43,664 nt of DNA from Magnetococcales bacterium (GCA_015231755.1 JADGAZ010000022.1:1-43664), one strand, 5' to 3'. Shown: positions 1-10,356, counted from the first letter of the stretch. Notes: generated from the sequence alone by a model not told the origin. Program-made: numbers and translations.

Positions 1-242
1 CGGCGCAGCCCGCGAGCAAGACGGCTGCCCCGGCGCAAGCGGCCCCGGCGCAGCCCGCGAGCAAGACGGCTGCCCCGGCGCAAGCGGCCCCGGCGCAGCC
101 TGCGGGCAAGTCTCCGGCCCCGGCCCAGCCCGCGTCCAAGAAGTCCCCGACTCCAGCGCCAGCAGCCCCCGAGCCATCCCCGATCCCCGAGCAACCTCCG
201 GCCTCGGGACAGCCTGCCACTCCTTCCAAGCCGTGGCTGTAG
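1..242 (+). CDS. C-terminal end of a Pro/Ala/Lys-rich protein (5' truncated by window)
   Basis: An open frame enters from the left edge (codons start at position 3) and ends at TAG 240-242. The visible 79 residues are almost entirely Ala, Pro, Gln, Lys and Ser, beginning with a 15-residue unit (AQPASKTAAPAQAAP) present twice in full and once in part. The last residues are PSKPWL. Such low-complexity tails are typical of periplasmic or cell-envelope linkers, but no folded domain is visible, so no function can be given. It lies 28 bp before the next plus-strand gene and may share its operon. Confidence 0.6.
   Translation, partial: AQPASKTAAPAQAAPAQPASKTAAPAQAAPAQPAGKSPAPAQPASKKSPTPAPAAPEPSPIPEQPPASGQPATPSKPWL
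3..110 (+). repeat. 45-bp tandem repeat coding for a Pro/Ala-rich linker
   Basis: Two identical 45-bp units (3-47 and 48-92) are followed by a partial, diverged third copy from 93. The unit length is a multiple of three, so copy-number change would lengthen or shorten the linker without a frameshift. More copies may lie beyond the left edge. Confidence 0.85.
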
Positions 243-270
243 GCATGGGTGTGAACGAAGGGATGGTGCC

Positions 271-1362
271 ATGAAGAAGGAGATCCTGTTCGTCGCGGCT
301 GGAACCCGTGGTGCCAAGCTGGTGGGGGGACGGTTTCAACCGTTTGTGCCGATTCAGGGCCGGACCAGCGTGGAACACGTGCTGGCTGCGGCGGTCGAGG
401 CCAGATCCATTGATCGGATCTACGTCTGGGGAGATCGGGAGCGGTTGGAGTCGGTGTTGCGTGAGGCGGTGCTCCAGGGTGCCCGGCGGGGCATCGAGGT
501 GACGTTGCTTCAGGAAAAGAGCAACTTTGTGGAGAGTTTTTTGTCTACCACTTTGTTGTCGTTGCTGCACCGGGCAGGGCGGGGGGTGGAATCCTGGATG
601 GTGGGGGAGGAGGGGTTGGAGTCCCGTCACTGGGATTTGTGGCGGGAGTTCGGTCAGGACGATCAACTGGCTCAGGTTCCGGTCAATCTGCTGGTGAGCG
701 ATACCCCGTTGATCCAACCGGAAGAGATCGATTGTCTAGTGATGGGCAAAAATCCCCAGGCGGATCTGGTGTTGGGGCGCACGGTGCGCTCGGCCATCGA
801 CGCGCTCACCGGACGCATTTCCGAGCCATTTTGTTATGACCGGGCGGTCAAGAACTACTATACCTACTGTTCCGGGGATCGGACCTATGAACTGATCGTC
901 AACAATTTCATGGCCGGAAAACCGTTGCGGGTGCCCCGTTTGATCTGGAATCTCGCCGGGCATCTGTTCAACAACCGGACCATCATCGAGGGCGGACGCT
1001 TCAACCTGAAAAAAATCAAAGACAACGTGGTGTTCGTGCAGTCCTTGTTCTCCAAGGCCCATCTGAACGAGGCGGAAGGGGGGGCGACTTCCCGGAAGAA
1101 TTATTATCAGATGCTCAAGGCGTTTTCCTTTTTGATGCGGGCCTATTTCATCATCGTCAAGAACAAGAACGCCAACCGCAAATTCCGGGATCTGGCCATC
1201 CTGGAGGACCGGATTCGTACTTTGACCCATTGTACCATCACTTTGTTGATCAGCGATACCTCGGGTCCGGCTTTGGATATCGATACCGAATATGAAATCG
1301 AATACATCGACCGCCATTTTGAACAATTGCGGGCTTCAACGCCCCCCACGGTGCTGTTTTGA
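271..1362 (+). CDS. Nucleotidyltransferase-like (GT-A/MobA-like) protein
   Basis: 363 residues. The N-terminus (ILFVAAGTRGAKL, then PFVPIQGRTSVEHVL) resembles the nucleotide-binding start of NTP-transferases of the MobA/GlmU type: a short beta strand, a Gly/Arg loop, then a P-I-x-G-x segment and a helix. The following VSDTPLIQPEEID stretch resembles the metal-binding part of that fold (a D-x-P motif). The C-terminal half has no motif I recognise. GAAGGGA lies about 8 bp before the ATG. It is followed after 27 bp by hda. The family assignment is by motif only; the substrate is unknown. Confidence 0.5.
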   Translation: MKKEILFVAAGTRGAKLVGGRFQPFVPIQGRTSVEHVLAAAVEARSIDRIYVWGDRERLESVLREAVLQGARRGIEVTLLQEKSNFVESFLSTTLLSLLHRAGRGVESWMVGEEGLESRHWDLWREFGQDDQLAQVPVNLLVSDTPLIQPEEIDCLVMGKNPQADLVLGRTVRSAIDALTGRISEPFCYDRAVKNYYTYCSGDRTYELIVNNFMAGKPLRVPRLIWNLAGHLFNNRTIIEGGRFNLKKIKDNVVFVQSLFSKAHLNEAEGGATSRKNYYQMLKAFSFLMRAYFIIVKNKNANRKFRDLAILEDRIRTLTHCTITLLISDTSGPALDIDTEYEIEYIDRHFEQLRASTPPTVLF

Positions 1363-1389
1363 CGGAATGGGAGGGGACAAGGTGGGCCG

Positions 1390-2118
1390 ATGAGTCACGG
1401 ACAACAGATTCTGGAACTGGGACTGGATCCGGTTTTCACTTTTGACAACCTGATTGTGGGCGACTCCAATCGTCTGGCCTGCGCGGCGGTACGGGGTCTG
1501 ATGGAGGGGGTTGCCGCCAGTCTGATTTTGACCGGGGGTGCCGGGTGTGGCAAGACCCATTTGCTGCACGCCGCCGTCGGTTGGCAACGGCGGTTGCGGG
1601 GTGGGGATGGAGCGGCTTTTCTGGATCCCGAGGCCTTGGCCCGGGCTTTGGAAGGGGGCGGGGAGGGGGAGTTGACCCGGTTTTTGGCCCGCTGGCAGGG
1701 GGATGTGTTGGTGGCGGTGGATAATCTGGAGCGTCTGGGCAGCGGGTCGCCGGCGTTGCAAGAGGGGCTGTTGTTTCTTTTCAATCATCTGCGTGAAAAT
1801 GGCGGGCGTCTGCTCATCGCCTCCCGCCTTTCTCCCACCCATCTGGAGTGGCTGCGTCCGGATCTGCGTTCCCGGTTGTTGTGGGGATCGGTGATGGAGA
1901 TCGCGCCGCCGGATGATGTGGAACTGGAGGCCATTCTCACCAAACTGGCGGCGGATCGTCAGGTGCGTTTGGGGCCCGAGCTGATCAAGTTCTTGTGCGT
2001 GCGTCTGCCCCGGCGGATTCCGGATCTGGCCGCGGCCCTGGAGCGTCTGGACCGGGCCGGCCTGGAGCTGAAACGACCCCTGACCGTGCCTTTGGCCAAG
2101 GAGATCCTGACGCTGTGA
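1390..2118 (+). CDS. hda: Hda-like DnaA-homologue AAA+ protein
   Basis: 242 residues with the layout of Hda, the DnaA paralogue that, with the sliding clamp, stimulates ATP hydrolysis on DnaA after initiation. Visible features: the DnaA-type start (DPVFTFDNLIVGDSNRLA), a Walker A GGAGCGKTH near residues 51-59, a Walker B-like strand VLVAVDNLE near residue 105, and a C-terminal lid helix region with SRLLWG. There is no C-terminal DnaA DNA-binding domain, so it is not DnaA itself. A short DnaA-like helicase loader is a less likely alternative. It lies between the nucleotidyltransferase-like gene and a glycosyltransferase, all on the plus strand. Confidence 0.8.
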   Translation: MSHGQQILELGLDPVFTFDNLIVGDSNRLACAAVRGLMEGVAASLILTGGAGCGKTHLLHAAVGWQRRLRGGDGAAFLDPEALARALEGGGEGELTRFLARWQGDVLVAVDNLERLGSGSPALQEGLLFLFNHLRENGGRLLIASRLSPTHLEWLRPDLRSRLLWGSVMEIAPPDDVELEAILTKLAADRQVRLGPELIKFLCVRLPRRIPDLAAALERLDRAGLELKRPLTVPLAKEILTL

Positions 2119-2158
2119 ATCCGTGTCGCGGCCTTGTCGGCGTGGGGGGATGAGGGCC

Positions 2159-3349
2159 ATGTCCCCTGTGCGCATCGTCACCTTTTCCACCCTGTTTCCC
2201 CATCGGGACAGTCCGGTGCATGGGATTTTCGTGGGAGAGCGGTTGCGTCATCTGGTGGCCTCCGGAGGCGTGGAGGCCAGGGTGGTGGCGCCCATTCCCT
2301 GGTTTTTCGTCACCCGGCCTTGGCTCAACCGTTATGCCTGGGAGGGCCGCGAGGCTCCGGCCCAGGAAACCTTCGCCGGGATTCCCGTCGCGCATCCCCG
2401 CTATTTTCTGCCTCCCAAGATCGGCATGACCGCCGCCCCGTTTCTGCTGGCCGCCGGCGCGGCCTCCGCGTTGGGGGAACTGCGGCGGGAAGGGTTTGAT
2501 TTCGATCTGATCGACGCCCACTATTTTTATCCCGACGGGGTGGCGGCCATGCTGCTGGGCCAATATTTTCGCAAGCCGGTGGTGATCACCGCCCGGGGCA
2601 GTGATCTCAACCAGATTCCCGTCCACCGGTTGCCACGGGCCATGATCCTCCAGGCCGCCCGCAAGGCCCATGGCCTGATCACCGTCAGCGCCGCCTTGAA
2701 ACAGGTCCTGACCGGCATGGGGCTGGCGGATTCACGGGTCACGGTGTTGCGCAACGGGGTGGACCTGGAACGGTTTGCTCCGGTGGAGCGGAGCATGGCC
2801 CGGAAGAGCCTCGGCTGGAGCCGTCCGACCTTGTTGTCCGTGGGTTATCTCATCGAGCGCAAGGGCCATGATCTGATCCTGCGGGCCTTGCCGGAGTTGC
2901 CCGGTGTGGAACTGGCGATTGTCGGCACCGGCCCGTTGCGAGAGGCGTTGGCGGGCCTGGCGGGATCGCTGGGGGTGGCTGACCGGGTGCGTTTTGTGGG
3001 AGAGGTGCCCCAGGAGCGACTGAAAACCTATTACAGCGCCGCCGATGCCTTGGTGCTGGCCTCCAACCGGGAGGGGTGGGCCAATGTGTTGCTGGAGGCC
3101 ATGGCCTGCGGAACCCGTGTGGCGGCCACCAATGTTTGGGGCGCACCGGAGGTGGTCACCGCTCCGGAGGCCGGCCTGTTGATCGATGCCCGTACCCCGT
3201 CGGCCATCGCCGCCGCCGCCGGTCAGCTTCTGACCACTCCGTCGGATCCCGTCGCCACCCGTCGGCATGCCGAGCGGTTCTCCTGGGAGGCTACCACCCA
3301 GGGACAACTTGAACTTTTCAATGACATCCTAGGGAGAGTGCCTGCATGA
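2159..3349 (+). CDS. Family 4 glycosyltransferase (GT-B fold)
   Basis: About 396 residues. The N-terminal half begins VRIVTFSTLFPH and contains DLIDAHYFYPDG, typical of GT-B acceptor domains. The C-terminal half has SVGYLIERKGHD (donor phosphate-binding region) and EGWANVLLEAMACG, which carries the E-x7-E motif of retaining GT4 enzymes. It should transfer a sugar from an activated donor to a lipid or polysaccharide precursor at the cytoplasmic face of the membrane; the substrate cannot be told. The open frame extends upstream to a GTG at 2123, but the ATG at 2159 has GATGAGGG just before it and is followed directly by the conserved first strand. It overlaps the next gene by ATGA. Confidence 0.82.
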   Translation: MSPVRIVTFSTLFPHRDSPVHGIFVGERLRHLVASGGVEARVVAPIPWFFVTRPWLNRYAWEGREAPAQETFAGIPVAHPRYFLPPKIGMTAAPFLLAAGAASALGELRREGFDFDLIDAHYFYPDGVAAMLLGQYFRKPVVITARGSDLNQIPVHRLPRAMILQAARKAHGLITVSAALKQVLTGMGLADSRVTVLRNGVDLERFAPVERSMARKSLGWSRPTLLSVGYLIERKGHDLILRALPELPGVELAIVGTGPLREALAGLAGSLGVADRVRFVGEVPQERLKTYYSAADALVLASNREGWANVLLEAMACGTRVAATNVWGAPEVVTAPEAGLLIDARTPSAIAAAAGQLLTTPSDPVATRRHAERFSWEATTQGQLELFNDILGRVPA

Positions 3350-4098
3350 AACCCGCCGATTCCCCATCCCGAACCTCCTCCTCTGGTTTTGATGCGCCCC
3401 TGTCCAAAATGGGGGGGGTGCCGTCTGCTTCCCCCCGGGTTTCATGGTCCGAAGTGTTCTGGTCGTGGCTGGTGGCGTTTTGGAACCTGTTGCTGGTGAC
3501 GGTTCTGAAACGCCTCTTGTTGCCCGTTGATTCCCCATCCCGGATCTCCCCATTCCGGTTTGATGCGCTCTTGGCCAAAATGGGGGGGGTGCAGCCTGTT
3601 CCCCCCCGGGTTCCATGGCCCGAGGTGTTCTGGTCGTGGCTGGGGGCGTTTTTGGGCATCCTGTTGGTGGCGGTTCTGGACCACCTCTTGTTGCAAGGAA
3701 GCGACTGGATGTTGATGCTCGGCAGTTTCGGCGCTTCGGCGGTACTGCTCTACGGCGCTCCCGCCAGCCCCCTGGCCCAGCCCCGCAACCTGTTGCTGGG
3801 CCATTTTCTCTCCGCCCTGGTGGGGGTGTCCGTGGCCCAAACCCTGCCCGATCTGGTGTGGCTCGCCGCCCCCCTGGCGGTTTCGTTGGCCATCGGAGTC
3901 ATGCATCTGGCCCGTTGCCTCCATCCCCCCGGCGGTGCCACCGCCCTGATCGCGGTCATCGGTTCCGGGCAGATCCACGCCTTGGGCTTTTGGTATGCCC
4001 TGGTTCCGGTACTGGTGGGAGCCAGCCTGATGCTGGTGGTGGCGCTGGTGGTCAACAATCTGGCTCCGACCCGTCGTTATCCGTTGTGGTGGTTTTAG
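3346..4098 (+). CDS. HPP-family integral membrane protein with duplicated N-terminus
   Basis: 250 residues. The C-terminal 140 residues match the HPP family: several hydrophobic segments, GSFGASAVLLYGAPASPLAQPRN split across the first helices, the signature HPPGGATAL, and a final VNNLAPTRRYPLWWF-type end. HPP proteins are four-helix membrane proteins; some are implicated in nitrite transport, most are uncharacterised. The N-terminal about 115 residues consist of two diverged copies of a 57-residue unit containing a predicted membrane segment, an arrangement I do not recognise from the family. The start overlaps the glycosyltransferase stop (ATGA), implying translational coupling. Confidence 0.78.
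   Translation: MKPADSPSRTSSSGFDAPLSKMGGVPSASPRVSWSEVFWSWLVAFWNLLLVTVLKRLLLPVDSPSRISPFRFDALLAKMGGVQPVPPRVPWPEVFWSWLGAFLGILLVAVLDHLLLQGSDWMLMLGSFGASAVLLYGAPASPLAQPRNLLLGHFLSALVGVSVAQTLPDLVWLAAPLAVSLAIGVMHLARCLHPPGGATALIAVIGSGQIHALGFWYALVPVLVGASLMLVVALVVNNLAPTRRYPLWWF
3358..3699 (+). repeat. 171-bp direct duplication within the HPP gene
   Basis: Copy 1 is 3358-3528 and copy 2 is 3529-3699. Both begin gattccccatccc and share aaaatggggggggtgc and gttctggtcgtggctg at the same offset of 171 bp. The offset is exactly 57 codons, so the frame is kept. The copies differ at many positions, so the event is not very recent. Confidence 0.9.
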
Positions 4099-4215
4099 AT
4101 CACGTTTCGGGTGAGTCATTCGTCATTGATGATGATCCGTATGGGGGCTGTCTGGGAGGCGGGGAGATCACCATCCGGACCTGTTGCTGTCGACGCATAC
4201 AACGAGGAGTCCCCG

Positions 4216-5229
4216 ATGCCCACATTCTTCCTGATGATTTTCTCCTTGGTGATGGCCCTGTTTGCCTCCCCCTGGGCCGCGGGGGCCGAAGAGGAGGCGT
4301 TGGTGATCTATTCGGCCCGCAAGGAGCATTTGCTCAAACCGCTGCTGGACATCTATCGGCAAAAGATCGGCGGCGTGGCCATCCGTTATCTCACCGACGG
4401 CGAAGGCGCGCTGCTGGCCCGGTTGCAGGCGGAAGGGAGCGCCACTCCGGCGGATCTGCTGATCACCGTGGATGCGGGCAACCTGTGGAGCGCGGCGGAA
4501 AAAGGGATGCTGGCCCCCGTCGATTCCCCGGTGCTGACCGCCAACATCCCCGAACCGTTGCGGGATCCCGGGAATCGTTGGTTCGGGCTGTCGGTGCGGG
4601 CGCGCACCATCGTTTACAGCACCGAACGGGTCAAAATTTCCGAATTGAGCACTTATGAGGACTTGGCCAATCTGTCGTGGAAAGGGCGTCTGTGTCTGCG
4701 CAGCTCCGAAAAGATCTACAACCAGTCTCTGGTGGCCATGCTGATCGCCCGCCTCGGGGAACCGGCCACGGAAAGAATGGTGCGGGGCTGGATGGCCAAT
4801 CTGGCGGCTCCGGTCTTTTCCAACGATACCAAGCTCATGGAGGCCATGGTGGCGGGACGGTGTGACGTGGGGATCGTCAATACCTACTACTTTGGCGCCT
4901 TGCAGAAAGACAAACCCAAGACATCCCTGGCCCTCTTCTGGGCCAATCAGCAGACCAGCGGCACTCACATCAACATTTCCGGGGCCGGCGTCACCAGACA
5001 CGCCAAACATCCCGCCGCCGCCCTCAAGCTGCTGGAATGGCTGTCCACCCCCGAGGCCCAAGGCCTGTTCGCCGAGCTGAACATGGAGTATCCCGCCAAT
5101 CCCCAGGTCAAACCCCATGCCTTCGTGGCCACCTGGGGAGATTTCAAGGGAGAGGCCCTCAATGTCTCGTTGGCGGGCCGGTTTCAGGCCGACGCGGTAC
5201 GCCTGATGGATCGGGCCGGGTATCCATGA
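4216..5229 (+). CDS. Periplasmic Fe(III)-binding protein of an ABC importer (FutA/FbpA-like)
   Basis: About 337 residues. A signal peptide (hydrophobic FFLMIFSLVMALF, likely cut after AAGA) is followed by ALVIYSARKEH, the usual start of mature ferric-binding proteins. Near residue 217 is NTYYFG; adjacent tyrosines at this place are iron ligands in the FbpA/FutA family. The start at 4216 has GAGGAG 6 bp upstream and begins the signal peptide, so the longer frame from 4111 is rejected. No permease or ATPase gene is next to it; the next gene downstream is convergent. It could supply iron for biomineralisation, which is inference. The 117 bp between it and the HPP gene shows no clear promoter or terminator. 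Confidence 0.85.
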   Translation: MPTFFLMIFSLVMALFASPWAAGAEEEALVIYSARKEHLLKPLLDIYRQKIGGVAIRYLTDGEGALLARLQAEGSATPADLLITVDAGNLWSAAEKGMLAPVDSPVLTANIPEPLRDPGNRWFGLSVRARTIVYSTERVKISELSTYEDLANLSWKGRLCLRSSEKIYNQSLVAMLIARLGEPATERMVRGWMANLAAPVFSNDTKLMEAMVAGRCDVGIVNTYYFGALQKDKPKTSLALFWANQQTSGTHINISGAGVTRHAKHPAAALKLLEWLSTPEAQGLFAELNMEYPANPQVKPHAFVATWGDFKGEALNVSLAGRFQADAVRLMDRAGYP

Positions 5230-5272
5230 TCCGGCTTCCGGGTTTCGGTTGGTATTCGGGTGGGGCGGCGGT

Positions 5273-8200
5273 CTAACGTCCGGAAAACTCCCGCAATACC
5301 TCCAGCAGACGTTTTTTGGCAATGGGTTTGGAAAGATAATAGTCACAGCCTGCGGCCATGGCTTCGGTGGAGGCCTCCTGCATGGCGTGGGCGGTCAGGG
5401 CGATCACCGGGGTCGGAATCGCGTTTTGTTCCTGCTCCCAGGCCCGGATGCGGCGGGTGGCGGCGTAGCCGTCCAGGATGGGCATTTGGATATCCATCAG
5501 CACGATGTCGAATTTTCCCTTTTCAAACAACTCGCAGGCTATGCCCCCGTTTTCGGCGAAGGTCAGGCGGTGGGGACCGTTTTTCAAGAAGGCCTTGATC
5601 AGGGTGCGGTTGTCCTCCGAATCCTCGGCCATCAGGATCGACAGACCGGTTTCCGTGCCCGGGGGGGCGGTGGTGGATTGGTGGGGCTCCCTGGCCCCCT
5701 GACGCACCACCGAAACCAGCGCCAGAGGCGCGTCCGGATCGGCGATCGGCAGATCCAGGGTGAAGAAAAACCGGCTGCCTTGTCCCTCCTCGCTTTCCAC
5801 CCCGATTTTGCCCCCCATGCGCTCCACCAGCAGGGCGCAGATGGACAGCCCCAGTCCGGTGCCGCCATAACGACGGGTGGTGGAGAGGTCCGCCTGCCGG
5901 AAGGGTTGAAAAATGCTCGCCAGCTTGTCCGTCGGAATGCCGATGCCGCTGTCGGCGATGGTGAAGGCGATGCGTCCCGTGCGTTCCGGCGCAACCGTGA
6001 GGCTCACTTCGCCCTCGCGGGTGAACTTGACGGCATTGCCCAGCAGATTCAGCAGAATCTGTCTCAGTCGGTTGGGATCCCCCAGCACATGACGCGGCAA
6101 GCCCGGATCCAGGAAGCGGGTCAGGCGAATGCCCCGGTCTCGGGCCTGGATGGCCAGGATTTCGGCAGAGCCGTTGACCATCGCCGGCAGATCGAAACAG
6201 GAGCGTTCCAGATCGAACTGACCCGCCTCGATCTTGGAGAAGTCCAGCACATCATTGACCAAAGCCAGCAGGGATTCGCTCGCCTTGCGGGCCATTTCCA
6301 GATAACGGCGTTGCTCCGGGGTGGCATCGGCTTCGATCAGCAGCTCGTTGACCCCGAGAATGGCGTTGAGAGGGGTGCGGATTTCGTGGCTCATGTGGGC
6401 CAGGAAGGTGGATTTGGCCCGATTGCCGGATTCGGCGGTCTCTCTGGCCCGTTCGGCCACTTCCTGGGCCGCTTTCAGTTCGGCGGTGCGGACCTGGACC
6501 TCCCGTTCCAGGGCGTTCCGGCCCCGTTTCAATTCGAGATGGGTCTGCACCCGACGTTTGACGATTTCCCCCTGGTAGGGCTTGGTGATATAGTCCACCC
6601 CCCCAAGGCGGAATCCTTCGCTTTCGTCCGCCACCTGCTTTTTGGCCGTGACGAAGATGACCGGCACGTCCCGGGTGAGGGGATTTTCCCGCAACTGGCG
6701 GCAGACCTCGTAGCCGTTCATTTCGGGCATCATGATGTCCAGCAGGATCAGATCCGGCGGCTCCCGGCCCATGGCGGCGCGCAGGGCCTGAGGGCCGTTC
6801 AGGGCCACCAGCCGGTGGTGTTCTTCGAGCAGTTCCTTCAACAGGTCCACATTGCTGGGTTGATCGTCCACGATCAATACCCGGCTGACCGGAGGCTCTT
6901 CTTCCGGGGGCGGGGTGGGGCTTGGTTCTTGACCGAACAGCCGTCCCAGGGAGCGGGCCAACTCCTCGGCTTCGGCGAAACGGTACACCTCGATCTGTTT
7001 GACCAGCTCCTGAAAGGTGAAAAAAGCCTCGGTGGGCTGCAACAACTGACCCAGCTCGGACAGCCATGGCTCCACCTCGATACTGGCGTTCATCAGGCGA
7101 TCCAGCAGCAGCGACAACAGCCGCATCAACGTTTTCTGGTCCGGACCCTGTTCCCCATCGCCCTGGAGCGGGCCTTCCCGAATCACCGGGGTGGGAGGGG
7201 CCAATCCCACGCCCAGTCCGATTAAAATGGCCCGCATCCTTTGGCTGAAGGTGGCCAGCGCGGCTTGACGCAGCACCACTTCGCCCTGGATCAGGGCGTT
7301 TTCCAGCTCTTCGGCGGCCTCGGCCACGGAGATGGCCCCCAGATTGCGCGCCGCCCCTTTCAGGGCGTGCAGACGGGGCAGGGTCTCGGCAAATTTCTCC
7401 TCGGCGAATCGGTCCCGCAACTCTTCGAGGATCCCTTCGTATTCGCGACGGAATCGCACCAGCAAACGACGGTGCAAGGTCCGATTGCCTCCGATCCGCT
7501 CCAGTCCCGCCAGCAGATCCAGACCCGGAATGCGCGCCAGGGCGTGATCGAGCTTGGGAAAGCCTTCCGGCTCCTCCCAGTCGGTGAAGGGGGGAATCGT
7601 TTTGCTCAACAGGCCGTGGAGCCGTTCTGCCCGGGGGGGCAGCTCCAGATGGTCCCGTATGCCCGCGTCCAGACAGTGTTTCTTCTCTTCCCAACCCGCG
7701 TGGGACAGCAGCGCGATCCCCGGCAGATTCCGGCATCCCGGCTGGGCCCGCAGACGGATCATGGTTTCCGGACCGCCCCATTCTGGCAACTGGTAATCCA
7801 TCAGCACCGTGTCGAAAGCGAACCGGCTGGTCAACTCCAGGGCCATGGCGCCGGTTTCGGCCACTTCGACCACCAGTCCGATCCGTTCCAGCAACTCCCG
7901 AATGATGCGGGGGGTCACCTCTCCGGCCTGGGCCAGCAGTACCCGGGCGCCACCGATGCGGGCCCCGGTCTCTTCCTCCTGCCCCAGCAGTTTTTCCCGC
8001 CGTCGGTCCGGTTGACCGGATTCGTGATCCTCGCCTTCCGACGACAGTCCCCGGATCAGTCGGGAACGGGTCACGGGCTTGTCGATGAAGCCGTCCATGC
8101 CCGCTTTTTCCATGCGGCTGATGGCCTCCCCCACCCCGAAGGGGGTGAGCAGATGGATCAGGGGTTGCGGGGGTTTGGGCACGACCGCTTCCAGGGCGGC

Positions 8201-10336
8201 GCGCATCTCCACGGCGGCGGCGTCTCCATCCATGCCCGGCATGCGCCAGTCCAGCAGCACCCGGGTGAAGGGAATCCCCTGGCCGGTGTTGCAGGCCAAC
8301 AGCCGTTCCACCGCCTCGGCCCCGGATGATACCACCTCCGGCTCCAAGAATAGCTCCTTGAGCAGTCCGACCAGGGAGTCGCGCACCTCCGGGTTGTCAT
8401 CGGCCACCAGCACCCGTTCCCCCCACATGGATTCGGGCAGCATGATGTTCTTGCGGCGATTCTGACCGTGCAGCCCCACGCAGGCCTCGAACCCGAATTC
8501 ACTCCCCTGACCGGGAACGCTGTTGGCCCACATCCGTCCGCCCATCAGGGAGACCAGCCGTTTGCAGATGGACAGCCCCAGACCGGTGCCGCCGAATTTG
8601 CGGGTGGTGGAGCCGTCCGCCTGTACAAACGGGGCAAACAGATTGGGTAGAATGGCCGGATCCACCCCGATGCCCGTATCCCGCACCCCGCAGTTCAGGC
8701 AGACCCGTTCCTCCTCGGCGAGTCTCGGGGTGAGGGTCACGGTGATGCTGCCTTGCTCGGTGAACTTGACCGCGTTGCGGATCAGGTTGATCAGCACCTG
8801 TTCCAGCCGGATCACATCCCCGAACAGCACCGTGTCGAAATCGGCGGGAATCGAAAAGATCAGTTCGATCCGCTTGTCGGCCACCTGCTTGCTGAACAGA
8901 TCGGCGAGCCGTTCCACCAGCAGATGCAGATCGAAGGGGACCGGATCCAGGGTCATGTGACCCGCTTCCAGTTTGGAAAAATCCAGCAGATCGCTGATGA
9001 TCCCCATGAGTGAGCGGGAGGCGTTTTCGATTTTGCTCACATAATCCCGCACCCTCGGGGCCAGTTCGGCCTTGAGGGCCAGTTCGGTGAAGCCCAGCAC
9101 GGCGTTCATCGGGGTGCGGATTTCGTGGCTCATGTTGGCGATGAAATCGCTTTTGGCCACATTGGCCATCTCCGCCACGGCCAGGGTCTCTTCCAGGGAC
9201 TTGACCAACTGTTTGCGGTCGGTGACATCTTGCAAGAAGCCGGTGAATTGCAGTTTGCCCTCCTGGACCACGGAGGTCAGGGAGATTTGCAGATCGATGG
9301 TCTGACCATTCACCCGCAGACCCGGATGCTCCATGCGTCGTCTGAGCCGGGGCGCCTGAATCCCTTCGGCCACCACTTTTTGCAAGGCGTTCCGGTGGGC
9401 GGCGCGCAACGGCTCGGGAATGATGAACTCCCCGATGGGTCTGCCCAGTATCAATGCCTTGGAAAAACCGAACAACTGCTCTGCCGCCGGATTGAACTCC
9501 AGCACCCGGCCCGCGTCATCCGTGGTGATGATGGCGTCCAGGGCGTGGCTCAAGATGGCCTGATGCCGATCCAGCAGACGGGCGATGTCGTGATAGCGTT
9601 CGATGTTTTCGATGTTCTGGTAGACCCGGCAGAGCAGTTCCTCGGGCTGATAGGGCTTGACCAGAAAATCGTTGGCCCCGGCCTTGATGAACTGGGCGGC
9701 CAGATCCGCGTTGCCATAGGAAGAGAGGCCAATGGCGGCCACATCGTTGCGGGAGTGGGCGGCCCGCAGCTTTTGGATGAATTTCACCCCGTCCATGCCG
9801 GGCATCTGGTAGTCGGTGATCACCAGATGCACGACCTGTTCCCTCAGAATCTGGAGGGCGCTTTCGCCGTCTTCCGCGTCCATCAGGGTGAATCCATGGC
9901 GTTCCAGAAAACGGCACAACACCACCCGGGCGCTGCGGGAGTCGTCCACCACCAGGATGCGGGCATTGCGGTTTTTCTGGATGCGGTCGATGGCGTGAAT
10001 CACCGAATCCACCACCCGCGGGTTGTCCTTGATGAAATAGTCCAGCAATCCTTTTTTGAGGCAGGTTTCCCGCAGATCGGGCTTGAAGATGCCGGTCAGG
10101 GCAATGGAAGGGATGGCGTTGGCCACCAGCAGATCGACAATCTCTCCATCCGGAGCGTCGGGGAGATTCAGATCCAGTATGGCCAGAAAAAACCGTTTCA
10201 GATGGGCCTTGAGGATCGCGTTGGCTTCGGCGAGGCTTCTGGCCAGCATCACCTCGACCCCTAGAGCCTTCTGGATGCGGGCTTTCAGCAAGGAGGCGAA
10301 GCTGCTGGAGTCTTCAACGATCAGAATGGTGTTCAT
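5273..10336 (-). CDS. Giant double-core hybrid histidine kinase (6 REC, PAS, 2 HisKA/HATPase, Hpt)
   Basis: 1687 residues without a membrane segment. Domains in order: REC1 (1-120, Asp55), REC2 (126-242, Asp175), PAS (about 255-375), HisKA1 (His404 in SHEIRTP), HATPase1 (about 505-620, NAVKFT and GGTGLGLS), REC3 (640-765, Asp696), REC4 (796-910, Asp847, without the usual acidic pair), Hpt (about 945-1040, His990 in [11 protein letters not shown]), REC5 (1152-1268, Asp1200), HisKA2 (His1317), HATPase2 (about 1418-1530), REC6 (1566-1687, Asp1615). Both kinase cores keep the phospho-acceptor His, N box and G boxes, so both look active. GGAG lies 8 bp before the ATG. It is the last gene of an operon with two HlyD-type adaptors (20 bp gap). 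No output domain is present, so the phosphate must go to a separate partner. Confidence 0.9.
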   Translation of the reverse strand: MNTILIVEDSSSFASLLKARIQKALGVEVMLARSLAEANAILKAHLKRFFLAILDLNLPDAPDGEIVDLLVANAIPSIALTGIFKPDLRETCLKKGLLDYFIKDNPRVVDSVIHAIDRIQKNRNARILVVDDSRSARVVLCRFLERHGFTLMDAEDGESALQILREQVVHLVITDYQMPGMDGVKFIQKLRAAHSRNDVAAIGLSSYGNADLAAQFIKAGANDFLVKPYQPEELLCRVYQNIENIERYHDIARLLDRHQAILSHALDAIITTDDAGRVLEFNPAAEQLFGFSKALILGRPIGEFIIPEPLRAAHRNALQKVVAEGIQAPRLRRRMEHPGLRVNGQTIDLQISLTSVVQEGKLQFTGFLQDVTDRKQLVKSLEETLAVAEMANVAKSDFIANMSHEIRTPMNAVLGFTELALKAELAPRVRDYVSKIENASRSLMGIISDLLDFSKLEAGHMTLDPVPFDLHLLVERLADLFSKQVADKRIELIFSIPADFDTVLFGDVIRLEQVLINLIRNAVKFTEQGSITVTLTPRLAEEERVCLNCGVRDTGIGVDPAILPNLFAPFVQADGSTTRKFGGTGLGLSICKRLVSLMGGRMWANSVPGQGSEFGFEACVGLHGQNRRKNIMLPESMWGERVLVADDNPEVRDSLVGLLKELFLEPEVVSSGAEAVERLLACNTGQGIPFTRVLLDWRMPGMDGDAAAVEMRAALEAVVPKPPQPLIHLLTPFGVGEAISRMEKAGMDGFIDKPVTRSRLIRGLSSEGEDHESGQPDRRREKLLGQEEETGARIGGARVLLAQAGEVTPRIIRELLERIGLVVEVAETGAMALELTSRFAFDTVLMDYQLPEWGGPETMIRLRAQPGCRNLPGIALLSHAGWEEKKHCLDAGIRDHLELPPRAERLHGLLSKTIPPFTDWEEPEGFPKLDHALARIPGLDLLAGLERIGGNRTLHRRLLVRFRREYEGILEELRDRFAEEKFAETLPRLHALKGAARNLGAISVAEAAEELENALIQGEVVLRQAALATFSQRMRAILIGLGVGLAPPTPVIREGPLQGDGEQGPDQKTLMRLLSLLLDRLMNASIEVEPWLSELGQLLQPTEAFFTFQELVKQIEVYRFAEAEELARSLGRLFGQEPSPTPPPEEEPPVSRVLIVDDQPSNVDLLKELLEEHHRLVALNGPQALRAAMGREPPDLILLDIMMPEMNGYEVCRQLRENPLTRDVPVIFVTAKKQVADESEGFRLGGVDYITKPYQGEIVKRRVQTHLELKRGRNALEREVQVRTAELKAAQEVAERARETAESGNRAKSTFLAHMSHEIRTPLNAILGVNELLIEADATPEQRRYLEMARKASESLLALVNDVLDFSKIEAGQFDLERSCFDLPAMVNGSAEILAIQARDRGIRLTRFLDPGLPRHVLGDPNRLRQILLNLLGNAVKFTREGEVSLTVAPERTGRIAFTIADSGIGIPTDKLASIFQPFRQADLSTTRRYGGTGLGLSICALLVERMGGKIGVESEEGQGSRFFFTLDLPIADPDAPLALVSVVRQGAREPHQSTTAPPGTETGLSILMAEDSEDNRTLIKAFLKNGPHRLTFAENGGIACELFEKGKFDIVLMDIQMPILDGYAATRRIRAWEQEQNAIPTPVIALTAHAMQEASTEAMAAGCDYYLSKPIAKKRLLEVLREFSGR

Positions 10337-10356
10337 CGATGCGTCTCCAACCGCTT

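Noticed and set aside
4111-4215. Upstream extension of the Fe-binding protein frame
   Set aside because: The extra 35 residues would precede a clear signal peptide, and the ATG at 4216 has its own ribosome-binding site.
5249-7225. 658-codon plus-strand open frame opposite the giant kinase
   Set aside because: Antisense shadow of the kinase; low-complexity Gly/Gln/His product with no motif.
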